A DNA stretch of 64,000 bases from Dryocola clanedunensis. GTDB taxonomy: Bacteria; Pseudomonadota; Gammaproteobacteria; Enterobacterales; Enterobacteriaceae. Every line of letters begins with the position of its first letter. Position 1 is the stretch's first letter. Positions 27,062 through 36,103 of this stretch are shown piece after piece. The notes under the pieces were generated by a model that was not told where the DNA came from, did no database searches, and worked only from the letters and a program-made list of their open reading frames with translations. Location: NCBI RefSeq assembly GCF_025215155.1, contig NZ_JALHAM010000113.1. One strand, 5' to 3'. A program made the position numbers and the translations under genes.

Positions 27062-27786
27062 ACATCGTCAGGCGCATTGATCGAGGCGGAAAGCTGCGTC
27101 GGACGCGTCATGGAGGCGGGCAGCGGCCAGGCGCGCTCGCTGTTGGGCAGCACATAGCCCATCAGCCCATCCGCTAATATCCGCTGCTGGCCGCCCTGCG
27201 CCAGCGTGACCTTGCTGAGGCGCACGTGAACGTTGCCTCGATTGGCGACCTGAAGGGCAGGTTTTCCACCGTCGTTGATGACCCGCCAGGAAAGCTGGCC
27301 GGGGTCAGTGTTGGCGTGGTTGCTGGCCGCTGTCTGTGTTGCCATGCCCGGGCCGTAGGCGAACAGAGGAATGGAGTAGCGCATCTGCAGTTTCAGGCCC
27401 ATCTGCGGCTTGCTGTTGTCCGTCGGCTGGGGAATTTCATCCACCACAATACGATAAGCCTGCTCCTGGCCTGCCGGTATAGTGTTCTGTTTTATCAGGC
27501 GGATCAGCTGTTTGCTGCCGCCTTTAATGTTCACAATCGGCGGGCTGGCCACCACGTCCTGCTGTTGCTGATAGCGTTCATGTCCCCCCTCCTGCTGCCA
27601 GCGCACCACTCTCACCTGCATGGTCGTGGCGCTGCTTCCCTGGTTCTGGATCCACAGTTCTGCCGCTTTGGCGTCGGCGGCGAGAAAAGGATCGATAGGC
27701 CAGATGAGAACGTTACTGGCGGCTCCCACCTGCCAGACGGTCAATAACCCGAGCGTCGCGCAGGCCCCTCTTATCCACTGCTTCAT
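27037..27786 (-). CDS. Periplasmic chaperone of Csu-type pilus (CsuC-like)
   Basis: 249 residues from ATG 27786 (GGGAGA eight bases ahead). Signal peptide ATLGLLTVWQVGAA, N-terminal Ig-like domain with LIWPIDPFLAADAKAAELWI and the QLIRLIKQN strand that donates to subunits, then a second domain ending LSASINAPDDVW. Chaperones of this clade differ from PapD by a longer F1-G1 region; a PapD-type relative is present at 61656. Confidence 0.87.
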   Translation of the reverse strand: MKQWIRGACATLGLLTVWQVGAASNVLIWPIDPFLAADAKAAELWIQNQGSSATTMQVRVVRWQQEGGHERYQQQQDVVASPPIVNIKGGSKQLIRLIKQNTIPAGQEQAYRIVVDEIPQPTDNSKPQMGLKLQMRYSIPLFAYGPGMATQTAASNHANTDPGQLSWRVINDGGKPALQVANRGNVHVRLSKVTLAQGGQQRILADGLMGYVLPNSERAWPLPASMTRPTQLSASINAPDDVWQSAPVN

Positions 27787-27800
27787 TTTGTTCTCCCTGG

Positions 27801-28319
27801 TTACCATGACAGCGTCACGGTGAGTTGGTCGGTATAGGTCCCTGCCGGACTGAATCCCGTAAGCTGCGCCGCGCCAAACAGGGGCAGCGTAATGTTATTA
27901 CTGTTGCTGTACGCTACCGTCACCGCCTGATTAACAAGGATCTCACTGCCGGCTGTCAGCGAACTGCTGGTATACAGGCGATAAGGCACCGCATCCGTTC
28001 CACCGCTACGAACCATACGCCGCACGGTGGTGTAATTTCGTCCGCCGTCGATAGCCATACTCAGTACCACGCCCGGCGTGCAGGCAAGCGTTAGCGAGCC
28101 GTTTGGTACAAAAGCGGCGCTGGTGATGCCGCTCTCCACTCCCGAATGGCTACCAAAGTTGAACGTCCCGAACACGCTGCCGGTGCCCGTCGTGACGGAG
28201 CAGCCCGGCGTTATCGTTGCGCCTACCTGAAACGACCTGCTGGTCACCGTCAACGCGCCGGCAGAAAGGGACATTCCCGCAAGCACGCCCGCCAGCAAGA
28301 ATCCATGGAATTTGAGCAA
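27801..28319 (-). CDS. SCPU-domain pilin of Csu-type pilus (CsuA/CsuB-like)
   Basis: 172 residues, signal peptide (FHGFLLAGVLAGMSLSAGA), then a single spore-coat-U domain with one Cys pair and the end SPAGTYTDQLTVTLSW. The first codon is TTG; no ATG occurs near enough in frame to keep the signal peptide. Minor subunit between the main pilin and chaperone genes. Confidence 0.75.
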   Translation of the reverse strand: MLKFHGFLLAGVLAGMSLSAGALTVTSRSFQVGATITPGCSVTTGTGSVFGTFNFGSHSGVESGITSAAFVPNGSLTLACTPGVVLSMAIDGGRNYTTVRRMVRSGGTDAVPYRLYTSSSLTAGSEILVNQAVTVAYSNSNNITLPLFGAAQLTGFSPAGTYTDQLTVTLSW

Positions 28320-28384
28320 AGCGAAGCCCTCGGCAGTCGCGGCTGCCTGTTCAGTTCCTTAACTGATTTCGGTTGAAGCGCGGG

Positions 28385-28954
28385 TTAGTAAGTCACACTC
28401 ACGTTAATCGTGTCGGTGTAGGTGCCGGGTGCCACTGTCACGCTATTGCCCCCACCCTGAATACGCCCGTAGACAATATAGTTATCCACGCCTGCGGTTG
28501 TGGACGCTTTCGGAATAGCCGTATTGTTGGCGATCACATTCGCAAAAGCGTTATCGCTGTAGATGCTGTAGGCCACCCCCTGGGTCGCATCAGCCGTGTT
28601 AATCAGGTAGCGGGCTGGCGTTCCCGGCGTCCCCACGGCGGTGGTTGGCGCGCCGTTGGTGCTGCCCGTCACCTGCACGGTATAGGTTGCCCCGTTAGTA
28701 CACTGGATGCCAAAACTGTTGCCTCCTGACGCACCGGTGAGCGTGGTGGTGAGCTGATTAAACGTCGCCGGGCTGGTACCGAAGTTCAGCGTACCGAAGT
28801 TAATACCATTCTGAGCCGGAGAGCCGTTGATCAGACAGCCGTTGGTGAGAGTTAACGTGGCGGCGATAGTCCCGCTGCTGGTGACGGCCTGAGCTGACGT
28901 GATGCCAAGAAGCAGGCCGCTGGCGCAGAGCGTCAGAAGAAAGATTTTGTTCAT
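28385..28954 (-). CDS. Major SCPU-domain pilin of Csu-type pilus (CsuA/B-like)
   Basis: 189 residues starting MNKIFLLTLCASGLLLG, signal peptide cleaved near TSAQA. Mature part GTIAATLTLTNGCLINGSPA and the end APGTYTDTINVSVTY are the spore-coat-U pilin pattern. First gene of the operon and so the likely rod subunit. The open frame upstream (to 29017) has no signal peptide and is not used. Confidence 0.8.
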   Translation of the reverse strand: MNKIFLLTLCASGLLLGITSAQAVTSSGTIAATLTLTNGCLINGSPAQNGINFGTLNFGTSPATFNQLTTTLTGASGGNSFGIQCTNGATYTVQVTGSTNGAPTTAVGTPGTPARYLINTADATQGVAYSIYSDNAFANVIANNTAIPKASTTAGVDNYIVYGRIQGGGNSVTVAPGTYTDTINVSVTY

Positions 28955-29184
28955 TGTGTCGTCCTCAACGTGAATGAAACACCACCGCGAACAGCCACCC
29001 GACGGTTGGTAAACCATTAACTCTCTAATAATTAGAAATTTAGTTTAGGGTGGGGAAATTAACCAGAGCAGCCGGTCAAAACCATACTGATGGCGTATTG
29101 ACACAATTAATTACTTTAAATCATACGGTTATAACCTGTTTACGGCGTACCACTTGCAACGTGAACAAGATATATTCATTTATG

Positions 29185-29200
29185 TGTGATATTCATCACA
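29185..29200. promoter_or_regulatory. Perfect CRP site between Csu operon and symporter
   Basis: TGTGATATTCATCACA matches TGTGA-N6-TCACA at all ten fixed positions. It lies 112 bases before the symporter start at 29312 and 231 bases before the pilus operon start on the other strand, so it may activate one or both. The rest of 28955-29311 is AT-rich and without a gene. Confidence 0.8.
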
Positions 29201-29311
29201 GCTCATCGTTTCATTAACAAAACCGATAAAATATAAAAAATAGTTGTAAAAAGTGTCGCGCTGATTCAATTTATTAAGCAAATATATGCTGAGTAATTAT
29301 AACTATTACCT

Positions 29312-30634
29312 ATGATTCAGCAGGTTAATAAAGGGTTAATTACAGACAGGGGTTACAGGCACGTGGCAAGTTCAAACAAACTTACGCTGTTTATCATTCT
29401 TTTTATGATGGCAGGGATCTTCTGCGGCGCGGCGGTTCATGAGTACGCGTCTGCGGAGTCAGTCAAAACTTACGCAAATAACATCACCCTCTTCACCGAT
29501 ATCTTCCTGCGCTTAATTAAGATGGTCATTGCGCCGCTGGTCTTCAGCACGTTGACCGTGGGCATTATGAAGCTCGGGGAAACCTCAACCATTGGCCGCA
29601 TCGGCGGCAAAGCGATGGTCTGGTTTATCTCCTCCTCCGTGCTGTCGATTCTGGTTGGCCTGTTTGTCGTCACGGTGACCCACCCGGGAAGCGGTATGAA
29701 TCTGCAAGTCCCGGCAGGCGACGTGCAGACGGGCCTGGCGGTCAGCGGCATGTCCCTGAAGGCCTTTGTTTCACACACTATCCCCACCAGCATTGCTGGT
29801 GCGATGTCCGATAACGAGATCCTGCAAATCGTGGTGTTCTCTCTGTTCTTCGGCATTGCCGGGGCGTCGCTGGGCGAGAAGTTTAATGCCCCGCTGGTTG
29901 CCGCACTGGATGTGGTTTCCCATATCATGCTGAAGGTCACCGGCTATGTGATGTACGCTGCGCCGCTGGCCATTTTCGCCGCCATTTCATCGGTCATTGC
30001 TACCGAAGGGTTAGGCATTTTGCTTAACTACGCGTCGTTTATCGGCGGCTACTATGTGGCCATCGTGCTTACCTGCGTGGTGCTGATTGGCGTGGGCTAC
30101 ATGGTGTTGAAAGGTGAAATTTTCCGGCTGCTGGCCATGCTCAAAGATCCGGTGCTGGTCGCCTTCACCACCAGCAGTTCCGAAGCGGCTTACCCGAAAA
30201 CGCTCGACCAGCTCACGCGCTTTGGCTGTTCACGCAATATCGCGTCGTTTGTGCTGCCGATTGGCTATTCGTTCAATCTGGTCGGATCAATGGTCTACTG
30301 CTCTTTCGCCTCAATGTTTATCGCCCAGGCGTACAACATTCACCTCACCTTCTCGGAAATTGTCGTCCTGATGCTAACGCTGATGCTCGCCTCAAAAGGG
30401 ATTGCCGGCGTGCCGCGTTCTGCACTGGTGGTACTGGCAGCAACCATCCCGAGCTTTAACATTCCGGTGGCGGGCATTCTGCTGCTGATGGGCATTGACC
30501 ATTTCCTGGATATGGGCCGGTCGGCTATTAACGTGCTGGGGAACGGGGTCGCAACAGCGATGCTGTCGAAGAATGAAGGGAGGCGGGAAGAAGAGCATTC
30601 GGCTGGAGAAGAGGTCGCCGTAAACGGCGGATGA
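29312..30634 (+). CDS. Dicarboxylate/amino acid:cation symporter (DAACS family)
   Basis: 440 residues. Family markers: RLIKMVIAPLVFSTLTVGIM, SSSEAAYPKTLDQLTRFG (the serine-rich hairpin loop, SSSE), GYSFNLVGSMVYC and SKGIAGVPRSALVVLA, with an eight-helix plus re-entrant-loop layout of GltP/DctA proteins. Inner-membrane importer driven by Na+ or H+; substrate likely a dicarboxylate or glutamate/aspartate. A GTG at 29363 is an alternative start nearer to the family's usual N-terminus. Perfect CRP site upstream. Convergent with cheW; sits in the insertion between the two chemotaxis operons. Confidence 0.85.
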   Translation: MIQQVNKGLITDRGYRHVASSNKLTLFIILFMMAGIFCGAAVHEYASAESVKTYANNITLFTDIFLRLIKMVIAPLVFSTLTVGIMKLGETSTIGRIGGKAMVWFISSSVLSILVGLFVVTVTHPGSGMNLQVPAGDVQTGLAVSGMSLKAFVSHTIPTSIAGAMSDNEILQIVVFSLFFGIAGASLGEKFNAPLVAALDVVSHIMLKVTGYVMYAAPLAIFAAISSVIATEGLGILLNYASFIGGYYVAIVLTCVVLIGVGYMVLKGEIFRLLAMLKDPVLVAFTTSSSEAAYPKTLDQLTRFGCSRNIASFVLPIGYSFNLVGSMVYCSFASMFIAQAYNIHLTFSEIVVLMLTLMLASKGIAGVPRSALVVLAATIPSFNIPVAGILLLMGIDHFLDMGRSAINVLGNGVATAMLSKNEGRREEEHSAGEEVAVNGG

Positions 30635-30695
30635 CGCTGACGCTTATCCGCCCTACGCGATAAATTGTAGGGCGGATAAAGCTGCGTCATCCGCC
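30626..30695. repeat. BIME/REP pair, nested palindrome
   Basis: GGCGGATGACGC (30626-30637) pairs with GCGTCATCCGCC (30684-30695), and inside it TTATCCGCCCTAC (30644-30656) pairs with GTAGGGCGGATAA (30667-30679). This is two REP units in opposite orientation. It overlaps the last nine bases of the symporter gene and separates it from cheW. Confidence 0.9.
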
Positions 30696-30702
30696 ACAAA
30701 TA

Positions 30703-31209
30703 TCAGGCTACGCGGCTGCTGGTGGCTAAGTCCACCAGCGCCATCTCTTCGCTGTTCAGCAGCTTCTCGATGTTCACCAGAATCAACATGCGATCGCCAA
30801 GCGCACCGAGCCCCGTCAGGTATTCGGTAGACAGCGTGACCGCAAACTCCGGCGCCGGGCGAATCTGATCCGCTGCCAGCGACAGCACGTCAGACACGCC
30901 GTCGACCACGATACCTACAACGCGCTGACCCAGATTAAGAACGATAACCACGGTGTTTTCGTTGTACTCAACGCCCGTCTGGTCGAACTTGACCCGCAGA
31001 TCGAGGATCGGCACGATAACGCCGCGCAGGTTGGTTACCCCTTTGATAAACGGCGGCGTGTTGGCGATGCGCGTCACCTGATCGTAACCACGGATCTCCT
31101 GAACTTTCAGAATGTCGATGCCGTACTCTTCGTCACCCAGGGTGAACACCAGGAACTCCTGCCCGGATGGCTCCCCGGCAATTTTTGTCACATTAGTTAA
31201 TCCGGTCAT
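30703..31209 (-). CDS. cheW: Chemotaxis coupling protein CheW
   Basis: 168 residues (E. coli 167): two SH3-like subdomains with FLVFTLGDEEYGIDILKVQE, TRIANTPPFIKGVTNLRG and IVPILDLRVKF. It links receptors to CheA in the signalling array at the membrane. Follows cheA by 16 bases. Confidence 0.97.
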   Translation of the reverse strand: MTGLTNVTKIAGEPSGQEFLVFTLGDEEYGIDILKVQEIRGYDQVTRIANTPPFIKGVTNLRGVIVPILDLRVKFDQTGVEYNENTVVIVLNLGQRVVGIVVDGVSDVLSLAADQIRPAPEFAVTLSTEYLTGLGALGDRMLILVNIEKLLNSEEMALVDLATSSRVA

Positions 31210-31225
31210 TGATATACCTATTCTC

Positions 31226-33226
31226 TTAACATGTTGGGAGAGCGAGCGTGCCCGACGTACGTTGCTCGCGATTTAAGTTTTGCAGTGCGGAGACATCCAC
31301 GATCAGCGCAACGCTGCCGTCGCCCAGAATGGTTGCGGCGGAAATACCCGGCACTTTGCGATAGTTGCTTTCGAGGTTTTTCACCACCACCTGATGCTGA
31401 CCAATCAGCTGATCGACCAGCAGCGCATAGCGACGCCCTCCGCTTTGCAGGATCACCACGATGCCCTGCGTCGCTTCGGTTTTAGCCCCTTCGACATCAA
31501 AGAGCTGCCACATCTCCACCAGCGGCAGGTATTCGCCGCGCACTTCCAGCACTCGTTCACCGCCCGCCAGAGGATGGAGTTCATCATCTTTAGGCTGGAG
31601 AGATTCCATCACGGCGTTCAGCGGCAGAATAAAGACTTCATCAGCGACTTTTACCGACATACCGTCAAGGATGGCCAACGTCAGAGGCAGCAGAATGCGA
31701 ATAGTTGTCCCTGCCCCGGCCCTGGACTGGATCTCTACGTGCCCCCCCATTTCCTGGATGTTTCTCTTCACCACGTCCATACCAACACCACGGCCTGAAA
31801 CGTCCGTGACCTGTTCGGCGGTAGAGAAACCTGGGGCGAAGATCAGCATGCCAACTTCGTCGTCGGACATGTTTTCACTGACCGCCATACCCTGCGAAAG
31901 CGCTTTAGCAAGAATACGTTCACGGTTAAGTCCGGCACCATCATCAATCACTTCAATGCAGATGTTGCCCCCCTGATGCTCTGCGGAGAGCGTCAGGTTA
32001 CCGACTTCAGATTTACCCGCGGCGCGGCGTTTTTCAGGGGTTTCGATGCCGTGATCGAGGCTGTTACGAACCAGGTGCGTCAGCGGATCGATAATGCGTT
32101 CGATAAGGCTTTTATCAAGTTCGGTGGAGCTGCCAAGGAGCGTCAGTTCAACCTGCTTGTCGAGTTTGCCCGCCAGATCGCGCACCAGGCGTGGGAAGCG
32201 GCTGAAGACATATTCCATCGGCATCATACGAATAGACATGACCGACTCTTGCAGATCGCGGGCGTTGCGCTGCAGCTGGCCCATACTGGTTATCAGCTCA
32301 CCGTGATTGACCGGGTCAAGTTCGTGTGAACGCTGGGCCAGCATCGACTGGGTAATCACCAGTTCGCCGACCAGGTTAATCAGCTGATCCACTTTCTCAA
32401 CGGCCACACGAATACTGGTTGATTCGCTCACGCGGGCTGGTTTTGATTCACGTGCAACGGTCGCCGGCGGCTTAGCCACCTCAGCAACGGCTTCAGATTT
32501 CGCTGCAACCACGGCAGGTGCTGTTTCCGGCACCACTTCCACCGCCGTTGTGCTTGCAGGCAACGGAAGGAATTGCAGCTGCTCTGGCTCAATCACAAAG
32601 CAGAGCACCGCGGTGATATCATCGGCGCTGACGCTGGTTTCAAGCGTGGCGAGGATGCCACCTTCGACTTTCTCGACGTCGCTCAGCGTGCCGAGATTAC
32701 CCAGCTCTTCAAGCAGCAGGTCGCGCTCATTCTCTTTGAGGCCATTAATGGCAACGCGCAGTTTCCCGTCGCCGGATTCAGGCACCTCTTTTTCAACCAC
32801 GGTGAGTTTTGCGGGGGCCGCAGGCTGCTCGCCTTTGGCATCAAGCGCCAGCTGACGCAACGCTTTGCAGATATATTCAAAGCTTTCGGCATCCGGTACC
32901 TGTGAGCTTTTATAGGCGTCTAACTGGTCCTGCATAATATCTTTGGTTTCCAAAAACAGGTTGATGATATCGGTGTTGAGCTGCATTTCACCGCGTCGCG
33001 CTTCATCCAGCAGGTTCTCCATCAAATGCGTGGTTTCCTGCAATACGCTGAAGCCGAAGGTGCCCGCGCCACCTTTAATGGAGTGAGCGGCACGGAAAAT
33101 GGCGTTCAGCTGCTCTGAATCTGGTGCCTCCGGCACAAGGCTCAGCAGATGCTGCTCCATATCGGCCAGTAGCTCATCGGCCTCGTCAAAAAATGTCTGA
33201 TAAAAATCGCTGATATCCATACTCAC
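31226..33226 (-). CDS. cheA: Chemotaxis histidine kinase CheA
   Basis: 666 residues. P1 domain with the phosphoryl His48 (FRAAHSIKGGAGTFGF), P2 CheY/CheB-binding domain, P3 dimerisation, P4 ATPase with N, G1 and G2 boxes (LVRNSLDHGIE, EVIDDGAGLNRE, DVSGRGVGMDVV) and P5 CheW-like domain. The GTG at 33226 (GTG-AGT-ATG) reproduces the E. coli N-terminus MSMDIS; GAGGTGA lies in the end of motB. Four bases separate it from motB. Confidence 0.97.
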   Translation of the reverse strand: MSMDISDFYQTFFDEADELLADMEQHLLSLVPEAPDSEQLNAIFRAAHSIKGGAGTFGFSVLQETTHLMENLLDEARRGEMQLNTDIINLFLETKDIMQDQLDAYKSSQVPDAESFEYICKALRQLALDAKGEQPAAPAKLTVVEKEVPESGDGKLRVAINGLKENERDLLLEELGNLGTLSDVEKVEGGILATLETSVSADDITAVLCFVIEPEQLQFLPLPASTTAVEVVPETAPAVVAAKSEAVAEVAKPPATVARESKPARVSESTSIRVAVEKVDQLINLVGELVITQSMLAQRSHELDPVNHGELITSMGQLQRNARDLQESVMSIRMMPMEYVFSRFPRLVRDLAGKLDKQVELTLLGSSTELDKSLIERIIDPLTHLVRNSLDHGIETPEKRRAAGKSEVGNLTLSAEHQGGNICIEVIDDGAGLNRERILAKALSQGMAVSENMSDDEVGMLIFAPGFSTAEQVTDVSGRGVGMDVVKRNIQEMGGHVEIQSRAGAGTTIRILLPLTLAILDGMSVKVADEVFILPLNAVMESLQPKDDELHPLAGGERVLEVRGEYLPLVEMWQLFDVEGAKTEATQGIVVILQSGGRRYALLVDQLIGQHQVVVKNLESNYRKVPGISAATILGDGSVALIVDVSALQNLNREQRTSGTLALPTC

Positions 33227-33230
33227 GCTA

Positions 33231-34160
33231 TCACCTCGTATCCGGTTGTGGCGGCAAAGTGCCCTGCGCCGGCGCCACGGCATCAGGTGCTTTCAGAGTG
33301 CTTAACGGCTGATTGTCGCTCTCTGCGTTCTCATGCACGATGGCCTGTTCGGCTTGTTTATTGAGCACCAGCAAACTGATGCGGCGGTTTACGGCGTCTT
33401 CCGCGCCGCTTTTTGCAACACTCATCGTGGAGGCCATGCCTACCACGCGCAGCACTTTACCTTCGGTCAATCCACCGTACATCAACTCACGGCGGGAGGA
33501 GTTTGCCCGGTCGGCAGAAAGCTCCCAGTTGCTGTAGCCATGTTCACCTCTGGCGTACGGCATGTCATCGGTGTGCCCCGACAGGCTGATCTTATTCGGG
33601 ATGTCATTGAGCAGCGGTGCAATACTGCGCAGGATGTCACGCATATAAGGCTCCACCTCGGCGCTGCCGGTTTTAAACATCGGGCGATTCTGGCTGTCGA
33701 TAATCTGGATGCGCAGCCCTTCCTGCACCAGATCGATTTGCAGATGAGGTCGCAATGCCCGCAGTTTCGGGTCGGCCTCAATCAAATCCAGCAGCTTGTC
33801 ACGCAGACGCTTTAAGCGACTCGTTTCCATGCGTGTTTTCAGTTCATCCAGCTCCGGGTTTTTCTTCACTTCCCCCTGCTGCTGGGTAACATCATCGCCG
33901 CCGCCCGGGATCGGGCTGGAGCTGTCAGCGATGCGATGCCCGCCGGTAATGGCGGCAGTAAGCGGGGTTTTGAAGTAATCGGCAATCTGGGTCAATTCTT
34001 TAGGGCTGGAGATGGAGACGAGCCACATTACCAGGAAGAAGGCCATCATGGCGGTCATAAAATCTGCGTAGGCAATCTTCCATGACCCGCCGTGGTGCCC
34101 GCCATGCCCTTTGTGTTTACGTCGTTTTACGACAACGATGGGATGGGCCTGGTTCTTCAT
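33231..34160 (-). CDS. motB: Flagellar stator protein MotB
   Basis: 309 residues: short cytoplasmic tail, one membrane helix with the proton-carrying Asp33 (YADFMTAMMAFFLVMWL, equivalent to E. coli Asp32), plug, and C-terminal OmpA-like peptidoglycan-binding domain (KISLSGHTDDMPYARGEHGY, NWELSADRANSSRREL). Anchors the stator to the cell wall. Its ATG overlaps the end of motA. Confidence 0.97.
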   Translation of the reverse strand: MKNQAHPIVVVKRRKHKGHGGHHGGSWKIAYADFMTAMMAFFLVMWLVSISSPKELTQIADYFKTPLTAAITGGHRIADSSSPIPGGGDDVTQQQGEVKKNPELDELKTRMETSRLKRLRDKLLDLIEADPKLRALRPHLQIDLVQEGLRIQIIDSQNRPMFKTGSAEVEPYMRDILRSIAPLLNDIPNKISLSGHTDDMPYARGEHGYSNWELSADRANSSRRELMYGGLTEGKVLRVVGMASTMSVAKSGAEDAVNRRISLLVLNKQAEQAIVHENAESDNQPLSTLKAPDAVAPAQGTLPPQPDTR

Positions 34161-35044
34161 ACTTCTTCTTCCGTCGCCTGACCACTTGGCGAGCGCACGG
34201 CACGTACGTGCTCTTCCAGTTCGACAAAGGATGGACGTTCGCTGCTGTAAAGTGTTTTACGACCAAACTCTACGGCGATCGGCGGCGCGTAGCCGTTGAG
34301 GCTTGAGAGCAGCGTCACCTTCACGCACTGCATCATCTTGGTGGTTTCCGCGCTCTTCTGGCGCAGCACTGTCGCCAGCGGCGAAACAAAGCCGTAAGCC
34401 AGCAAAATGCCGAGGAAGGTGCCCACCATCGCATGAGCGATCAGTCCACCCAGCTCTGCGGCCGGACGGTCGGCGGACGCCAGGGCGTGAACCACCCCCA
34501 TCACTGCCGCAACGATACCGAAGGCAGGAAGGGAGTCCCCCACCATGGCCAGGCTGTTGGCGGGAATTTCGGTCTCGCTTTCATGGGTTTCAATCTCTTC
34601 GTCCATCAGCGCTTCGATTTCGAAGGTGTTCATATTGCCGCTGATGATCAGGCGTAAATAATCGACGATGAATTCCAGCATGGCAGAGTCCGCTAAAATA
34701 CGCGGATAGCTGGCAAAAATTTCGCTTTCACCTGGGTTTTCGATATCGCGTTCAAGAGAAAACATCCCCTGCTGGCGAGATTTCGTCATCAGGCGATAAA
34801 GCAACGCCATCAAATCCATATACATGCTTTTGGTATATTTAGAGCGGCGGAATAACAGCGGCAGCGCTTTGAGCGTCCCTTTGATAGCTTTGCCGTTGTT
34901 GCCAACTATAAACGCACCAACACCCGCGCCACCGATGATGATAAATTCCGCGGGCTGGTAGAGCGCCCCAAGTTCACCGCCGGTCATCATATAGCCGCCG
35001 AATACCGTCCCAAGTACGACCAGGTAACCTATTAATATCAGCAC
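34157..35044 (-). CDS. motA: Flagellar stator protein MotA
   Basis: 295 residues as in E. coli. Four membrane helices; the cytoplasmic loop carries the charged residues that engage FliG (RRSKYTKSMYMDLMALLYRL), and PAFGIVAAVMGVVHALAS with the conserved proline. Forms the proton channel with MotB. First gene of motAB-cheAW. I could not find a convincing FliA promoter directly upstream. Confidence 0.97.
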   Translation of the reverse strand: MLILIGYLVVLGTVFGGYMMTGGELGALYQPAEFIIIGGAGVGAFIVGNNGKAIKGTLKALPLLFRRSKYTKSMYMDLMALLYRLMTKSRQQGMFSLERDIENPGESEIFASYPRILADSAMLEFIVDYLRLIISGNMNTFEIEALMDEEIETHESETEIPANSLAMVGDSLPAFGIVAAVMGVVHALASADRPAAELGGLIAHAMVGTFLGILLAYGFVSPLATVLRQKSAETTKMMQCVKVTLLSSLNGYAPPIAVEFGRKTLYSSERPSFVELEEHVRAVRSPSGQATEEEV

Positions 35045-35111
35045 GAGTCAGTCCTTCTGCTGTGGTGTGTGGTGAGGATTTACAGGAGATGCCGTAAGCC
35101 ATGTGCCGGGC

Positions 35112-35144
35112 AAAAAAAAGCAGCGGTAATTGCTTACCGCTGCT
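35112..35144 (-). terminator. Rho-independent terminator after flhC
   Basis: AGCAGCGGTAA (35119-35129) is the exact reverse complement of TTACCGCTGCT (35134-35144); on the minus strand the hairpin is followed by eight T. It separates flhDC from motA. Confidence 0.92.
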
Positions 35145-35169
35145 GGAGTGCTCGTACACACAGGGCCTG

Positions 35170-35748
35170 TTATATGGCCTGCTCTACCTGTTCATCCAGC
35201 AGTTGTGGAATAATATCGGCAGTATTGGCGGAAAGTTTACGTCTTTTTACCGCTCGTGATGGCGGCTGGCATAAACTGCAGGCAAAGCTGCCGACAGGCT
35301 GGTGGGCATGGGTGATGAAGTTGCCATCACAGCAGTTACAGCGGCTAAGCTGCAACATGCCACTCTCGACAAAGCGAACCAGTGTCCAGGCTCGGGTCAA
35401 CGCCAGTAGCGGCCCCTCCGCCTGAGAAGGGCACTGTTCCAGATACAAACGATAGGCCTTAACAACGGCGTCAACGCCGCTGCATTGCCCGCTACGCAAG
35501 AGAAATTGCCAGATGTTGCAGAACATGGAAGCGTGAATGTTTTGCTCCCAGGTCATGAACCAATCCGTGGAAAAAGGTAACATTCCTTTCGGGGGTGGAC
35601 TCCCCCGCAGCTCTTTATACAGCTTGATTAGTCTTCCACGACTAAGCTGTGTTTCGCTCTCGAGCATCTGCAGCCTGGCACCCAAAGTGATGAGCTCCAT
35701 CGCCAGCTGTATGTCGCGTGCTTCCTGAACAATGCTTTTCTCGCTCAT
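35170..35748 (-). CDS. flhC: Flagellar master regulator subunit FlhC
   Basis: 192 residues from ATG 35748 (MSEKSIVQEARDIQLAMELI); the longer open frame is not needed. Four Zn-binding cysteines are in CNCCDGNF and FACSLC. FlhC with FlhD forms the D4C2 activator of class 2 flagellar promoters. Four bases after flhD. Confidence 0.97.
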   Translation of the reverse strand: MSEKSIVQEARDIQLAMELITLGARLQMLESETQLSRGRLIKLYKELRGSPPPKGMLPFSTDWFMTWEQNIHASMFCNIWQFLLRSGQCSGVDAVVKAYRLYLEQCPSQAEGPLLALTRAWTLVRFVESGMLQLSRCNCCDGNFITHAHQPVGSFACSLCQPPSRAVKRRKLSANTADIIPQLLDEQVEQAI

Positions 35749-35752
35749 TTTG

Positions 35753-36103
35753 TTATGCCCTTTTCTTCTTCGGTGCCTCGTCGCTGACTGGCACCTCATT
35801 TAATAATCGGGTTGATAACAAAATACCCGTATGAATTTGCTGCAAATCATCCACACGCGAGTCTTGCGTTAAACGAGTAATGGTTTGGTTATCGTTAAAG
35901 CGGAACTGACAAATCAACTGATTGGTCTCTGCTAATTTAACCATCTGCGGCAGTGTTAATTCGCGCAGTGTAGTCGCCATGTCTTCCGTAATCCCTAAGC
36001 GGAACATCGCCGATGCCTTATCCTGACTAATAAGGCGTTGTGCCAGCAATAAATAGGACAAATTAATGTCGTATATATGTTTCAGCAACTCGGATGTATG
36101 CAT
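35753..36103 (-). CDS. flhD: Flagellar master regulator subunit FlhD
   Basis: 116 residues from MHTSELLKHIYDINLSYLLL, the E. coli start; an ATG three codons earlier (36112) is also possible. Contains LAQRLISQDKASAMFRLGI and DSRVDDLQQIHTGILLSTRL. First gene of flhDC, the top of the flagellar cascade, read from the long control region to its right. Confidence 0.97.
   Translation of the reverse strand: MHTSELLKHIYDINLSYLLLAQRLISQDKASAMFRLGITEDMATTLRELTLPQMVKLAETNQLICQFRFNDNQTITRLTQDSRVDDLQQIHTGILLSTRLLNEVPVSDEAPKKKRA

Noticed and set aside
29230..29262. CCGATAA resembling a FliA -10 element before the symporter
   Set aside because: No TAAA-type -35 element at the right distance.
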